A DNA stretch of 64,000 nt from Azospirillum canadense (GTDB lineage Bacteria; Pseudomonadota; Alphaproteobacteria; Azospirillales; Azospirillaceae). Positions within the stretch are counted from its first letter, which is position 1. Every line of letters starts with the position of its first letter. The notes beneath the pieces were generated by a model. It was given only the letters and a program-made list of their open reading frames with translations, was not told the origin of the DNA and did no database searches. Below are positions 33,834-43,401 of this stretch, piece after piece. The position numbers were made by a program, and so were the translations under genes. Location: NCBI RefSeq assembly GCF_025961225.1, contig NZ_JAOQNG010000005.1:248001-312000 (forward strand). Direction: 5' to 3'.

Positions 33834-34941
33834 GTTGGTGCAGCGAGGTCCGCACAGACGCAGTTAAGCCTGACACGACCTTTGATCAGGCGATGCGGAC
33901 GGAGTTCGGGCGTGCTTGATCGATCATCCGGTTCAGGATGATGACGCCGGTGGCGGCTTCAGTTCGTTGGCCGGGCAACGTGCGTGCACGCAGCTGGTCG
34001 CCGAGGATGCGCTTGAAACGCGCCATCGCGGTTTCCGCCTTCGCCCGCTCGCCATAGTCGGTCTGCTTTTGCCAGCCTGAGCGCCCGTGCTCGGCCAGGC
34101 TCTGGATGTGGCGGTCCCGCTGGGTCGGGGCGGTTGTGGCGGCCTCGCTCACGACCGCCGTGGCGCGCGGTGGGATGATCACCCGAGCCCCGGCATCCCG
34201 GACGGCGATGGTCTGGTACATCGGTTCGCCGTCGTACGCGCCGTCAGCCATGACGGTGTCGATGGGGCCGCTGGTCTGGTCGAGCAGCGGTCCGACCTGG
34301 GAGGCGTCCCCGTCGCTGGTGATGGTCAGCGTGGCCGCGACGATGGCGTTGCTGGCGGCATCCACCGCGAGATGGAGTTTGCGCCAGGTCCGCGGCCCGC
34401 GCACGCCATGCTTGTCGCGGTGCCACTCGCCGGCCCCGTAGACCTTCAAGCCGGTGCTGTCGATCACCAGCGTGACCGGGCCCGCCGGCAGGGCCGTGGC
34501 CAACACTGGCGTCAAGCGCGCCGCCCGGCGACTGATCGTGGTGTGGTCGGGAAGCGGCAGGTCCACGCCCAGGAGGTCCAGCAACGAGCCGAGCAGCCCC
34601 TCGGTCTGGCGCAGCGGCTGATGAAACACCAAGCGGACCATGAGGGCTGTTTCGATAGCCGTCTGCGAGTAGCGCGCTTGCCCACCGGGCGTCGTCCGCG
34701 GCGCCGCTCGCCAGGCGGCGATCGCCGCGTCGCTGACCCACAGCGTCAGACTGCCGCGCCGGCGCAGTCCGGCTTCGTACGACGCCCAATTCGTTACTTT
34801 GAACCGCATCTTCGGGATGTGATGGCGCCGCGCGTCGTTGTGTTTGTTCGGCATGCCGAGGCTGACCAATCCGGGAATCAAGAGACGCGCCCTTCTACAC
34901 GATGACCCAGGACCGGCAATCCCGAACCTCGCTGCACCAAC
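33834..34941. mobile_element. IS5-family element (complete)
   Basis: An 1108-bp element with 16-bp perfect inverted ends (GTTGGTGCAGCGAGGT at 33834-33849, complement at 34926-34941) and one intact transposase gene on minus. It lies just upstream of the PAS-gene start. Confidence 0.88.
33886..34854 (-). CDS. IS5-family transposase
   Basis: A 322-residue transposase, start MPNKHNDARR at 34854. Catalytic residues: V-I-D-S-T-G-L-K (first D), V-M-A-D-G-A-Y-D-G-E (second D) and the C-terminal region R-A-K-A-E-T-A-M-A-R-F-K-R (E). It is a full-length relative of the fragments at 4328, 6632 and 35295. An open frame continues upstream of 34854 through the element end and is ignored. Confidence 0.9.
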   Translation of the reverse strand: MPNKHNDARRHHIPKMRFKVTNWASYEAGLRRRGSLTLWVSDAAIAAWRAAPRTTPGGQARYSQTAIETALMVRLVFHQPLRQTEGLLGSLLDLLGVDLPLPDHTTISRRAARLTPVLATALPAGPVTLVIDSTGLKVYGAGEWHRDKHGVRGPRTWRKLHLAVDAASNAIVAATLTITSDGDASQVGPLLDQTSGPIDTVMADGAYDGEPMYQTIAVRDAGARVIIPPRATAVVSEAATTAPTQRDRHIQSLAEHGRSGWQKQTDYGERAKAETAMARFKRILGDQLRARTLPGQRTEAATGVIILNRMIDQARPNSVRIA

Positions 34942-34952
34942 GCCGGCTTGCC

Positions 34953-35157
34953 ATGTTTGGACCCGTCCCCGAGATCGAGCCGGCGGCAATGGCCGGCACT
35001 CTCGCTCTGTCTCGGCTCGCCAATCTGCTGGGGGAAAACGTCCTCAGCCATGCCGTGGAGCACTCCTCGGTCGGCATCGCCGTCGTGGAGGGGCCTGAAC
35101 ACCGGTTTGTCTACGCCAACCGTGCCTACCAAGCGGTGGCTGCCCGCCACTCAGAAG
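34953..35157 (+). pseudogene. PAS-domain sensor protein, N-terminal stump
   Basis: The ATG at 34953 (MFGPVPEIEP) opens about 68 codons. L-S-H-A-V-E-H-S-S-V-G-I-A-V-V-E-G and F-V-Y-A-N-R-A-Y-Q-A-V form the first half of a PAS fold. Coding character ends at about 35157 where IS5-type sequence begins (GGTTCTGTCAGGTCTCGTG). The output domain is lost; it was probably a sensor kinase or similar. Confidence 0.65.
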
Positions 35158-35294
35158 GGTTCTGTCAGGTCTCGTGTCAAGGTAAGCGAGTGTGCGTACA
35201 AAGACCGTTCATCGGTTCCGTGTTGGTTAGGGGACGCGAGGACGTTGGTGCAAAACTCGGTGCGTTGACGGACTCCGCCCGAGAAAGTTGGCGT

Positions 35295-36065
35295 TCAGGC
35301 GACCTTGCGGGAGACCGGCATCCCGAGACTTCCCATGATGTTGAGGACCGCGCAGCCAGCAGCGGCCTCGGCCTTCTGCGTCGGCAGAGTCCGAGCGCGC
35401 AGGCTTCGCCCGATCAGGGTCTTGTACCGCAATATCGCCACCTCTCCCAGGGACCGGCGTCCGTAGCCGACCGCCCGCTGCCAGCCGAGCCGCCCGCGTT
35501 CCACGATCATTTGGATGTGCCGGTCGCGCTGCGTGGGCGCGCTCTCGGCCGTGTCGCTCGGCACCGCGGTTGCGCGCGGTGGGATGATCACCGCCGCTTC
35601 GGGGCTGTGGGCGGCGACGGAGCGATAGACCGGTTCACCGTCGTAGGCGCCGTCCGCCAGCACCGTGCCGAGCGGGCGGGCGATCTGGTCGAGCAATGGG
35701 GCAACCAGGGAGGCATCGCCCTCCTCCGTGGTCGTCAGGTCCGAGGCGAGGATCTCGCCGGTACTGGGATCAACCGCCAGGTGGAGTTTTCGCCAACTCC
35801 GGCGCGCTTGGCCGCCATGCTTTTCCAGGTGCCACTCGCCTTTGCCAAACATCTTCAGCCCGGTGGAGTCGATCACCAGGGTGAGCGGCCCATCCGCCTT
35901 CCGCAACGCCGTTGCCACCTCCAGGTCGGTGCTGCGCCAAGAGAAGGTCGTGTGGTCCGGGACCGGCAGCGTCAGGCCAAGCAGGCGCATGAGCGAGCCC
36001 AGCAGACCCTCCGTCTGACGCCACGGCCGACCAAAGGCCAGGCGCAGCATCATTGTCCTGCATCG
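35295..36065 (-). pseudogene. IS5-family transposase lacking its N-terminus
   Basis: About 256 codons from M-M-L-R-L-A-F-G-R-P-W-R-Q-T-E-G to the stop, with V-I-D-S-T-G-L-K, V-L-A-D-G-A-Y-D-G-E and T-Q-R-D-R-H-I-Q intact. The first 60 or so residues are replaced by unrelated DNA (36066-36146) that leads into the IS1634 element, so the gene is not functional. Confidence 0.85.
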
Positions 36066-36146
36066 CATGTCCCCTGTTCGCGGTCGATGGACAGACGCGC
36101 CGAGTTCCTTCGGTTTTTCAGGGGCTTGCGCCGGGCGGATTCCGGG

Positions 36147-37918
36147 CGTGTGTCTAGGAGTTCTCCGAGGTTGGAGTGGCCTCGGCAACGCTCAGAACGA
36201 GCTTCGGCGTTGAAACGCCGAGCTTTTTCAGCAGCTCGGCGAGCTCGGAGGCGATCCGGGTGCGCTGAACAATAGTCCGACTTTCCGTCCGGTAGCGCAC
36301 CGCCTTCAGCGCGGCGAGTGCATGGGCGATACGCGCCCACGGCAGCGCGCAGCGGATCTCGGCGGCCCGCTGCATCTGCAAGGCCAGCACGCACAGCTTG
36401 ACGTGTGCCTCGATGCGCCGCGCTGTCCAGTGAAACATTGGCCGCACTTCCAGCCCGCTTTGCTTCATGCGGCGGAAACAGGCCTCAATGATCCAGGCGC
36501 CTTTGTAGCCCAAGGCGACATCCTCGGCTGACAGCGTGTCGTCGTTGGTGATCACCACGAACTTGCCGTCGAACTTCTCCGCCGCCTTCACCTTCGCCGT
36601 GTCCAGCTTCGGGCGACCGCGCCAGTCGGCGCTGAGGTAGCGGCCATACCGGCGCGAGGCCATCAGCTGGCAAGCCGCCTTGGGGTGATCGACGTCCCGC
36701 TCGTTGAGCCGCGTGATCTCCGCCTCGAGCTCGGCCAGGATCTGCTCGCGGTGCTGGCGCTGCCGCTCGGCCTCTTGCGGGTTCACGCACAGCACGTAGC
36801 GCCGCCGCCGCTCGCCGTCACCGACCCAAACCTCCTTCACCTGCAGGTTCGCCGCCACCGTCTTGTAACGCCCTGGCCGGGTCAGCACCTCGGTCTCGAT
36901 GTCGCGAACCTTGCGCATCGGCACCGCCAGGATGTAGCGCCCCAGCCCACGGCTAAGCGTCGCCAGGTTTTCGGCCGAGTACATTCCGGCATCGCCGACG
37001 AACACGCAGCGCCCAAGCCGCCAAGCCCGCAGGTCGTCCTTGATGCGCGCGACCGTCGTCACGTCGGCGGTGTCGCCCGGCAGCACCCAGGAGCGCACCG
37101 GCATGCCGTCGCGCGTCACCGCCATGGCAATGATCACCTGCGGGTGGGTATCACGACCCTCTTTGGAGTGGCCGCGGCGGCGCAGCGGCGCGAACAGCCG
37201 TCCGGCCCACTCCTGCTCGTCCTCGTCCGCCTCGGCGATCTCGAAATAGGCGGTGGTGGTGTCGTAGAAGATCAGGTCGACATCGAGGCGGAACAGGTCG
37301 GCAGCCTTGAGGAAGACGTCGCGCTCGATCTCGTCGGCCCAGACAGCCAAAAAGTCGAGAGCGCGATAAAGCTGATCGACCTTGAGCCCGCGGGCCTCCG
37401 GCATCCAGGCGACGTTTGGCAGCCAACGTTCGGCGCAGGCCAGTTTGGAACCAGGGTCCTCCAGCCGGTTGGCGGCCATGGCGAACAGCGCGATCTCGTG
37501 CGGGGCGCTCAGCCCGACCTTGGCGGCGCGCTGCCGGATCGCCTCGCCTATGCCGAGCTCCTCCCACAGCGTGCGCGCGGCGAGCACCACACCGAGATCG
37601 AAAACGGCGTCGATCGCGATGTCCGGAACCGCGGTCGCCCCGGTGACCACGGCCTCGCCTTCGTCGAGGACGCGGTTGATGCTCTTCACCAGCCGCTTCA
37701 GCGCCTCGCAGTCGACTTGGTCGGCGCGGCCGAAGTTGTGGACAACGCGCGCCTCGGCTCGCCGGGCCTGGGCGTTCCAGGTATTCTCCGCGAGTGCGTA
37801 GTAGGTGACGGTCGAGCCGTCCTTGTTCCGGCGTTCGGTGATCCGCAGGTACATGCCCAGAGGATAAGCCGTTGCGCCGTGTTGCCCAACGCCTCTTCTG
37901 GCTAGTCGTGTGTCTAGG
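36147..37918. mobile_element. IS1634-family element
   Basis: One intact transposase gene. The 12-bp direct repeat CGTGTGTCTAGG is found at 36147-36158 and 37907-37918, probably the target duplication, although the transposase stop codon lies inside the left copy. No clear inverted repeats could be aligned by eye, so the exact ends are uncertain. Confidence 0.65.
36154..37854 (-). CDS. IS1634-family transposase
   Basis: A 566-residue DDE transposase of the IS4 superfamily. First D in L-I-F-Y-D-T-T-T-A-Y-F-E, second D in C-V-F-V-G-D-A-G-M-Y-S, and the Y-(2)-R-(3)-E type region in I-I-E-A-C-F-R-R-M-K-Q-S-G-L. The C-terminal part I-E-A-H-V-K-L-C-V-L-A-L is typical. The length and N-terminus (MYLRITERRNKDG) match the family. 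Confidence 0.92.
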   Translation of the reverse strand: MYLRITERRNKDGSTVTYYALAENTWNAQARRAEARVVHNFGRADQVDCEALKRLVKSINRVLDEGEAVVTGATAVPDIAIDAVFDLGVVLAARTLWEELGIGEAIRQRAAKVGLSAPHEIALFAMAANRLEDPGSKLACAERWLPNVAWMPEARGLKVDQLYRALDFLAVWADEIERDVFLKAADLFRLDVDLIFYDTTTAYFEIAEADEDEQEWAGRLFAPLRRRGHSKEGRDTHPQVIIAMAVTRDGMPVRSWVLPGDTADVTTVARIKDDLRAWRLGRCVFVGDAGMYSAENLATLSRGLGRYILAVPMRKVRDIETEVLTRPGRYKTVAANLQVKEVWVGDGERRRRYVLCVNPQEAERQRQHREQILAELEAEITRLNERDVDHPKAACQLMASRRYGRYLSADWRGRPKLDTAKVKAAEKFDGKFVVITNDDTLSAEDVALGYKGAWIIEACFRRMKQSGLEVRPMFHWTARRIEAHVKLCVLALQMQRAAEIRCALPWARIAHALAALKAVRYRTESRTIVQRTRIASELAELLKKLGVSTPKLVLSVAEATPTSENS

Positions 37919-38421
37919 CATTGCGCGCCGATGCCGCCGCGCGCCGACTCAGCTTCACGTCAAATCAAGCACTTGAGCGCTGCAGGGCCGCTCACGTGTG
38001 CCCAGTGACCGCGAACTCGGGCATGTGGGTGGACGGCACCGAGTTCCGATTCGGCAAGGAGGCCGCCGCCGCATAACAACCAAACCGTCTTCCGGCCGGG
38101 CCGATCACCGACCCAGCCGCCTGAGGTCCCGTCGCCGGGACGCGGGATCCGATGAAGCCGGGTATCTGCTGGTGAACGCGCCCTTTGGGGCAAGGATCAC
38201 GCTCTGTGAGATCGGCTCTCGGGTTCCTTTCTGATCGCATGGTGTGGCGGCCGAGTGCCGACCACGGACGGAAGCATGAAACCGGCGACGTGATCCATCC
38301 GGGGGCTTGACGCCCAATGGCCCATTACGGAAGCAGATACGTTTTCGGTCAACCAGGCTTTAAATCCAAAAAGCCTTCTCTCGGACAGTCTCTGAGAGAT
38401 CATCTATCCGTAAGCCATCGG
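37919..38421. other. Gap with an IS110 scrap
   Basis: About 500 bp between the IS1634 element and the AraC gene. It contains an IS110 C-terminal fragment (38022-38076) and otherwise only unassigned DNA that becomes AT-richer toward the AraC gene. Confidence 0.5.
38022..38076 (+). pseudogene. IS110-family transposase, C-terminal scrap
   Basis: Reads M-W-V-D-G-T-E-F-R-F-G-K-E-A-A-A-A-stop, parallel to L-W-V-N-G-G-E-F-R-W-S-D-K-E-A-V-A at the end of the IS110 gene at 26.5 kb. Only the last 17 codons survive. Confidence 0.6.
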
Positions 38422-39369
38422 CTACCGTGATTGCGGGACAGTGCTGTTGTCTTGAGCAAAACGTAATGCATATTGGCTCGGTGAACATCCAACCTTTTGC
38501 CTGAAAGCGGTGCTGAATGCACTTGCTGATTGATAGCCCACGGAGGCCGCGATTTGCTCCAGCGTCCCAGCGTTGCGAAGGAGTGAGTCCTTTGCTAGTG
38601 CCATTCGCCAGCGTAGGAGGTATTCAATCGGCGCCATCCCAAGTACTTGCGAAAATTTGCGTGCAAAGACGGAACGTGACATGCCAGCGTGTCGAGCCAA
38701 TATGGCGATCGTCCAATCGCGGCTAACATTGGCGTGGATGTAGGAGAGGGCGCGATTCAGCCTTTCATCTGATAGCGCTCTGAGCGTGCCATGGTCCATA
38801 GCGAATGTTGACATATCGTTTCGCAATGTTTTGATGAGCATCACTTCAAGAAGGCGGGACAAAACCGCGTCATGACCGGGACGAGAAGCGCTTGCTTCAT
38901 CGCGGATCATGGTGATCAAGGCCTCGATCATCGCGCTGCGATTACGTGACGCGCAGACATGGATGTAGCGAGGCAGCAATTCAATGAGCATGTCGGCATT
39001 GGCACGGTCGCAAAGAATCAGCCCGCCTAAGACTTTTGTCTTTGGAACCTGGTTCGCATCGCCGATCCTGAGTTCACCTTCGATCGTGTGGCACGCCTTG
39101 AAGGCTGCATCTGCAACGACGGCATTGACTTCCGGACTGCTAAGGAATGCGTCTGAAAGAGGCTTGGCGGATAAGATGTAGTCACCGCATTTGAGTTCGA
39201 GGGGCTCGCCGCCATCGGCCTTGAACCAGCAGCGCCCCTCCGTGACCAGATAAAACGTCGGGCCGGGCTGGGGCGGCATGCGAATTCCCCAGCGCCCAGA
39301 CGCCGACATCGCACCGAGAAGCGCGCTCTTGGGCCGGAGCAGCCGGATGATGTCTGTAAGCGGATCCAT
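38422..39369 (-). CDS. AraC-family regulator with N-terminal cupin
   Basis: About 315 residues from the ATG at 39369. Residues 1-170 form a cupin-type sensing domain (P-G-P-T-F-Y-L-V-T-E-G-R-C-W-F). The C-terminus holds the two AraC helix-turn-helix motifs (L-A-R-H-A-G-M-S-R-S-V-F-A-R-K-F and I-A-A-S-V-G-Y-Q-S-A-S-A-F). It is divergent from an SDR gene 110 bp away, a common pairing in which the AraC protein controls the reductase. The pair is AT-richer than the flanks and bordered by IS debris. Confidence 0.9.
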   Translation of the reverse strand: MDPLTDIIRLLRPKSALLGAMSASGRWGIRMPPQPGPTFYLVTEGRCWFKADGGEPLELKCGDYILSAKPLSDAFLSSPEVNAVVADAAFKACHTIEGELRIGDANQVPKTKVLGGLILCDRANADMLIELLPRYIHVCASRNRSAMIEALITMIRDEASASRPGHDAVLSRLLEVMLIKTLRNDMSTFAMDHGTLRALSDERLNRALSYIHANVSRDWTIAILARHAGMSRSVFARKFSQVLGMAPIEYLLRWRMALAKDSLLRNAGTLEQIAASVGYQSASAFSTAFRQKVGCSPSQYALRFAQDNSTVPQSR

Positions 39370-39479
39370 AATAGGACGATCGATAATGACACAGGGACGA
39401 ATCATTATAGATCACTTCGATACGGCTTCATAGTATGTTTCGTCACAAAAGGTGCTCGTTATCTCTAAAGGAGATCCGT

Positions 39480-40322
39480 GTGGTTGGGACCGCTCTGATA
39501 ACTGGCTGCTCTTCAGGTCTCGGAAGATCGACCGCCCTTCGCTTCGCGAGTGAGGGTTGGAATGTCATTGCCACCATGCGAAAGCCGGATCCAAGGCTGG
39601 CGGAACTGTATCCCGACCGCGTGCTTGTCCAGGCGCTCGACGTTACAGACCAAACTAGCGTCGACCGATCCGTTGAGGCTGGCGTCGAGCATTTCGGCGG
39701 GCTGGATGTCGTCGTGAACAACGCGGCGGTCAGTGTTGTCTCAGTCTTCGAGGCAACACCACATGACGTTGTCCGGACTGTATTCGAAACCAACCTGTTT
39801 GGCGTGATGAACGTCCTGAGATCGGCTCTGCCGCATCTGCGGGCGGGCGGTGGAGGAACGATCGTCAACATCAGTTCGGGCGTGGGTCTGGTAGCGGTGC
39901 CGCTGCTTGCGCTCTATGTTGCCTCGAAGCATGCGATCGAAGGGCTCTCCGAAGCCTTGGCATATGAGCTTGAGTCACAGGGCATCAATGTCAAATTGAT
40001 CGAGCCGGGCGCGATCCGGACGACCAACTTTGCGGCCAACACCATGTCGACCTCTGAGAGCGTCTCCGTTCCGGAGAGTTATCGCGCCTATTTCGACAAC
40101 GCGATCCAGGCGATGGTGAACTATCCATTCCCGGCAACGGAGGAAGAGCTTGTTGTAGAGACAATCCTCCGAGCGGCAACCGACTGCTCCTCGCAGCTTC
40201 GCTACCCGATCGGCCCCGATACTGAAGAATATACCAGGCTCCGTTGGTCAACTTCAGAAGACTGCTATCGTGCGGAGATGAGCCGCCTCGTGGGGCATGC
40301 CAGCTGGCGCGAGCGGACCTAG
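39480..40322 (+). CDS. SDR-family oxidoreductase
   Basis: About 280 residues. NAD(P)-binding motif T-G-C-S-S-G-L-G, N-N-A-A, the active-site serine in N-I-S-S-G-V-G and the Y-V-A-S-K motif are all present. A GTG at 39480 with AAAGGAG six bases upstream is the best start; an ATG at 39435 would add 15 residues unlike the family. It resembles proteins annotated as SDRs of the retinol-dehydrogenase-like group. The substrate is unknown; it is probably controlled by the divergent AraC regulator. Confidence 0.87.
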   Translation: MVGTALITGCSSGLGRSTALRFASEGWNVIATMRKPDPRLAELYPDRVLVQALDVTDQTSVDRSVEAGVEHFGGLDVVVNNAAVSVVSVFEATPHDVVRTVFETNLFGVMNVLRSALPHLRAGGGGTIVNISSGVGLVAVPLLALYVASKHAIEGLSEALAYELESQGINVKLIEPGAIRTTNFAANTMSTSESVSVPESYRAYFDNAIQAMVNYPFPATEEELVVETILRAATDCSSQLRYPIGPDTEEYTRLRWSTSEDCYRAEMSRLVGHASWRERT

Positions 40323-40908
40323 CGGCGCGAGTCTGACACCCGTTCCGCTTTATTGACGTTCTCGACGATGCGGTCGGTATCGGCGGTCTAGATGAAGCGC
40401 TTGGCCGTCCTGTCACGCTCGGCGATGTAGTGGTGGATGGTGGCCCGCGGGTCCAGGATACCGCCGAAGCTGCCTCGCCGTAGGGGCGTGGTCGTCAGCT
40501 AGGCAAAGAAGAAGCGCTATGATCGGCTGTATTTAATAACGTTACCATTTATGAATGCGGAATAAGTGTCTAGATCACACGAATTGATGACGCTTTGACC
40601 CATCTGCTCTCGTATGCTGCAAATCAATTAGGCTGCGTTATCTGGCCATAACGGTACTGCATGCCTTGTCTTCTGAATATTCTGTGATAAGGGTTGTGAC
40701 TTGCACGCCACCACGGCAATCAACTGGCCATGGAAACTCCGCAGCCGAACGGAGGGCGGGAGAAACTTAATTGGCTTTTGCACGGAGTAAGCGACGCACA
40801 ATCACGGCCTGCTTCTGTCACCTGCGCTCGCCGTGGAGCCATTGGCGCTGGCGCGTCGGTCATCAACATCCAGAGCAAGGGTGGTCGTCGATCACCCAGG
40901 AGGCAGCA
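40323..40908. other. Gap with IS630 debris
   Basis: About 590 bp. An IS630 C-terminal fragment occupies about 40356-40470 on minus. The stretch 40510-40700 is AT-rich and may hold the promoter of the receiver-like gene. Nothing else is recognised. Confidence 0.5.
40356..40470 (-). pseudogene. IS630-family transposase, C-terminal fragment
   Basis: Reads D-P-R-A-T-I-H-H-Y-I-A-E-R-D-R-T-A-K-R-F-I, then a TAG stop in place of the usual tryptophan codon, then T-A-D-T-D-R-I-V-E-N-V-N. This matches the conserved P-F-V-W-T-A-D-P-D-R-I end of IS630 transposases. It is broken by the stop and lacks the catalytic domain. Confidence 0.65.
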
Positions 40909-41322
40909 ATGACTAACTTTGCTGGGGCGACCGTGCTGATCGCGGAACCTTACGCGTCGGTCGCTTCTGGTCTTCGGGCCATCATTGAGCAATGGGGCGG
41001 AAGCTGTCGGACGGTTCGCTCGTCAGCCGAGTTGCACGTGGCCCTGCAGAGTGCGTTGCCGGACGTGCTGCTGGTCAACATCGACCTGGCGGGGGGAATC
41101 GAGGGCGTTGAAGGCCTGTCGCGCGCCTATTCAACGGCGGTTGTCGTTATGGCGGCACGCTTTCTGGGCAAAGATGAACGTGAGGCGGTGGCGTGCTTGG
41201 AAATGCCGTTCACCGTCGCTGATCTGCAGCTGGCCATCAGGTCGACGTCGGCCCGGTTATTGGGAACAGCGGGAAGGTCGGTGCGCGGCTTGTCGGGCCG
41301 CGCGGCGGCTTGGGCCTTATGA
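40909..41322 (+). CDS. Degenerate response-regulator receiver protein
   Basis: A 137-residue single-domain protein with an excellent ribosome binding site (AGGAGG). The layout is that of a CheY-like receiver: V-L-I-A-E-P-Y-A at strand 1, then P-D-V-L-L-V-N-I-D-L-A-G at strand 3, and C-L-E-M-P-F-T-V at the end of strand 5. The phospho-acceptor aspartate aligns with asparagine and the conserved lysine before P-F is methionine, so it should not be phosphorylated normally. It lies 220 bp upstream of a chemoreceptor gene. Similar degenerate receivers act as protein-binding modules; a chemotaxis role here is inference. Confidence 0.75.
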   Translation: MTNFAGATVLIAEPYASVASGLRAIIEQWGGSCRTVRSSAELHVALQSALPDVLLVNIDLAGGIEGVEGLSRAYSTAVVVMAARFLGKDEREAVACLEMPFTVADLQLAIRSTSARLLGTAGRSVRGLSGRAAAWAL

Positions 41323-41544
41323 AGTCCAGCCTTTATCATCGGTCCAGTGTTTGGCTGTGGTCCAGATGCCACACCGAGGTCGCCGCCAACGCATCGCAAG
41401 CGGGGGGGAGGGTGTAGCCCCGACCCAACCGACGTCCACGGCCAAGGGCAGGCTTCTGCCCGACAGACATTCCGCGATAATCCGGCCGACGCAGTGGACG
41501 CACGTCGGCCTATCTTGTGCGACAAAATTTAGGTGATCGGGGAC

Positions 41545-43230
41545 ATGGTTTGGTTCACCAACCTGCGCATCGCGCGCAAGCAGGCCGTCGCCTTCGCCGC
41601 CATCATTGTGGTGGCGGCGGGCGTCAGCGCGATGAGTTTCCGCACCCTGAGTTTCCTGCAGACCAGCAACGGCTGGACCACGCACAGCCATGAAGTGCTG
41701 GAGGAGGCCAGCCGCCTGATGGCCGCCATGGTCGATCAGGAGACCGGCCTGCGCGGCTTCCTGCTCACGGCCGACGCGACCTTCCTGGAGCCCTACCAGC
41801 GCGGGCGCGCCGCGTTCGAGGCCGCCTTCACCAACCTCAAGCGGCTGACCGGCGACAACCCGGCGCAGCAGGCCCGCCTCGATCCCCTCAAAGCCGCTGC
41901 CGAGCGGTGGCGCACTGAGATCGCCGAGGCGGAGATCGCTTTGCTGCGGCAACCGGGCGGCCGCGAGGCGGTCACCCGGCTGGTCGCCTCCGGCACCAGC
42001 AAGGCGCACATGGACGCCATCCGCAAGCTGGTCGCTGAGATCGACGCCGTGGAGCGCGGGCTGCTCGGCGCGCGCCGCGCCGACGAGGAGGCGGCCTTCA
42101 ACACCGCCTACTCCACGATCCTCGTCGGCGGCCTGCTGACCCTCGCGGTGGCCGGTCTGATGGGGCTGCTGCTCCGCCGCACGATCAGCGGCGGCATCAT
42201 CGCGCTGACCGGCTGCATGACCCGGCTGGCCAGCGGCGACAGGACGGGGGCGATCCCCGGCGTCGGCCGCGGCGACGAGATCGGCGCCATGGCCGAGGCG
42301 GTCGCGGTCTTCCAGCGCAACGCCCTTGAGGCCGAGCGCCTCGCCGCCGCCCGGCGCGCGGAGGAGGCGGCCAAGGCCCGCCGTGTCGAGCGCCTGGACG
42401 AGCTCATGCGCGGCTTCGAGGGCGCGATCACCGGCGTGGTGCAGAGCCTGGCCGGCTCGGCCACCCAGATGCAGCAGGCCGCCGGCACGCTGACCCGGAC
42501 GGCGGACACCGGCACCCAGCTGAGCGGCACCGTCGCGTACGCCTCCGAGCAGGCGAGCGCCAACGTGCAGACCGTCGCGGCGGCGGCCGACGAGCTCGCC
42601 GCCTCGATCGGCGAGATCGGCCGCCAGGTGGCCCAGTCCTCCCAGGTGGCCGAGCGCGCCGTGGCCGGCGCCGGCCGGGCGAGCACCGTGGTGTCCGGCC
42701 TGGCCGAGGGCGCGCAGCGCATCGGGCAGGTGGTCGACCTAATCACCACCATCGCCGGCCAGACCAACCTGCTGGCGCTGAACGCCACGATCGAGGCGGC
42801 GCGCGCCGGCGCGGCCGGCAAGGGCTTCGCGGTGGTGGCGAGCGAGGTGAAGAGCCTGGCCACTCAGACGGCCCAGGCGACGGAGGACATCACGCAGCGG
42901 ATCGGCGCGATCCAGGGCGCCACGCGCGAGGCGGTCGACGCCATCGCGGCGATCAGCCGGGTGATCGGCGAGATCCGCCAGATCGCCGCGGCCATCGCCG
43001 CGGCGGTGGAGGAGCAGGCGACGGCGACCAAGGAGATCAGCCGCAACGTGCAGGAGGCCGCCCACGGCACCGAGGCGGTAACCAGCACCATCGCCGGCGT
43101 GACCAGTGCGGCCGGGAAGACCGGCCAGGCGGCCGGCGAGGTGCGCGAAGCCGCTTCTCACCTGGCCGAGCAGTCCACGCGCTTGCGCACGGAGATCGAG
43201 GGCTTCCTTAATGACGTCAAGCTCGCCTGA
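41545..43230 (+). CDS. Methyl-accepting chemotaxis protein (CHASE3-like sensor)
   Basis: A 561-residue transmembrane chemoreceptor. A first membrane helix at about residues 13-33 is followed by a periplasmic four-helix CHASE3-like domain (D-Q-E-T-G-L-R-G-F-L-L is its hallmark), a second helix near residue 200, a HAMP domain and the cytoplasmic signalling coil. The hairpin tip Q-T-N-L-L-A-L-N-A-T-I-E-A-A-R-A-G is intact. The ATG at 41545 is chosen over a GTG at 41533. No C-terminal NWETF-type pentapeptide is present. Confidence 0.92.
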   Translation: MVWFTNLRIARKQAVAFAAIIVVAAGVSAMSFRTLSFLQTSNGWTTHSHEVLEEASRLMAAMVDQETGLRGFLLTADATFLEPYQRGRAAFEAAFTNLKRLTGDNPAQQARLDPLKAAAERWRTEIAEAEIALLRQPGGREAVTRLVASGTSKAHMDAIRKLVAEIDAVERGLLGARRADEEAAFNTAYSTILVGGLLTLAVAGLMGLLLRRTISGGIIALTGCMTRLASGDRTGAIPGVGRGDEIGAMAEAVAVFQRNALEAERLAAARRAEEAAKARRVERLDELMRGFEGAITGVVQSLAGSATQMQQAAGTLTRTADTGTQLSGTVAYASEQASANVQTVAAAADELAASIGEIGRQVAQSSQVAERAVAGAGRASTVVSGLAEGAQRIGQVVDLITTIAGQTNLLALNATIEAARAGAAGKGFAVVASEVKSLATQTAQATEDITQRIGAIQGATREAVDAIAAISRVIGEIRQIAAAIAAAVEEQATATKEISRNVQEAAHGTEAVTSTIAGVTSAAGKTGQAAGEVREAASHLAEQSTRLRTEIEGFLNDVKLA

Positions 43231-43401
43231 GATGCGCATGTCTTGTGCCCCGCCGAAGCCGGCGTTCGCGTCGCCCAACGCGCGGCCGCCGGACGGGCAC
43301 CGAGGGTCCTCCGGATTGCGCCTTCGTTGGGCACGGCGCACGGCGGGCGGCTGTGGGAGTGACGTTGCCGGTTGTGCGGCTCGTTTCGGTCAGGGTCAGT
43401 G

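Noticed and set aside
36685..37905. 406-codon plus-strand frame opposite the IS1634 transposase
   Set aside because: Antisense shadow of a clear transposase.
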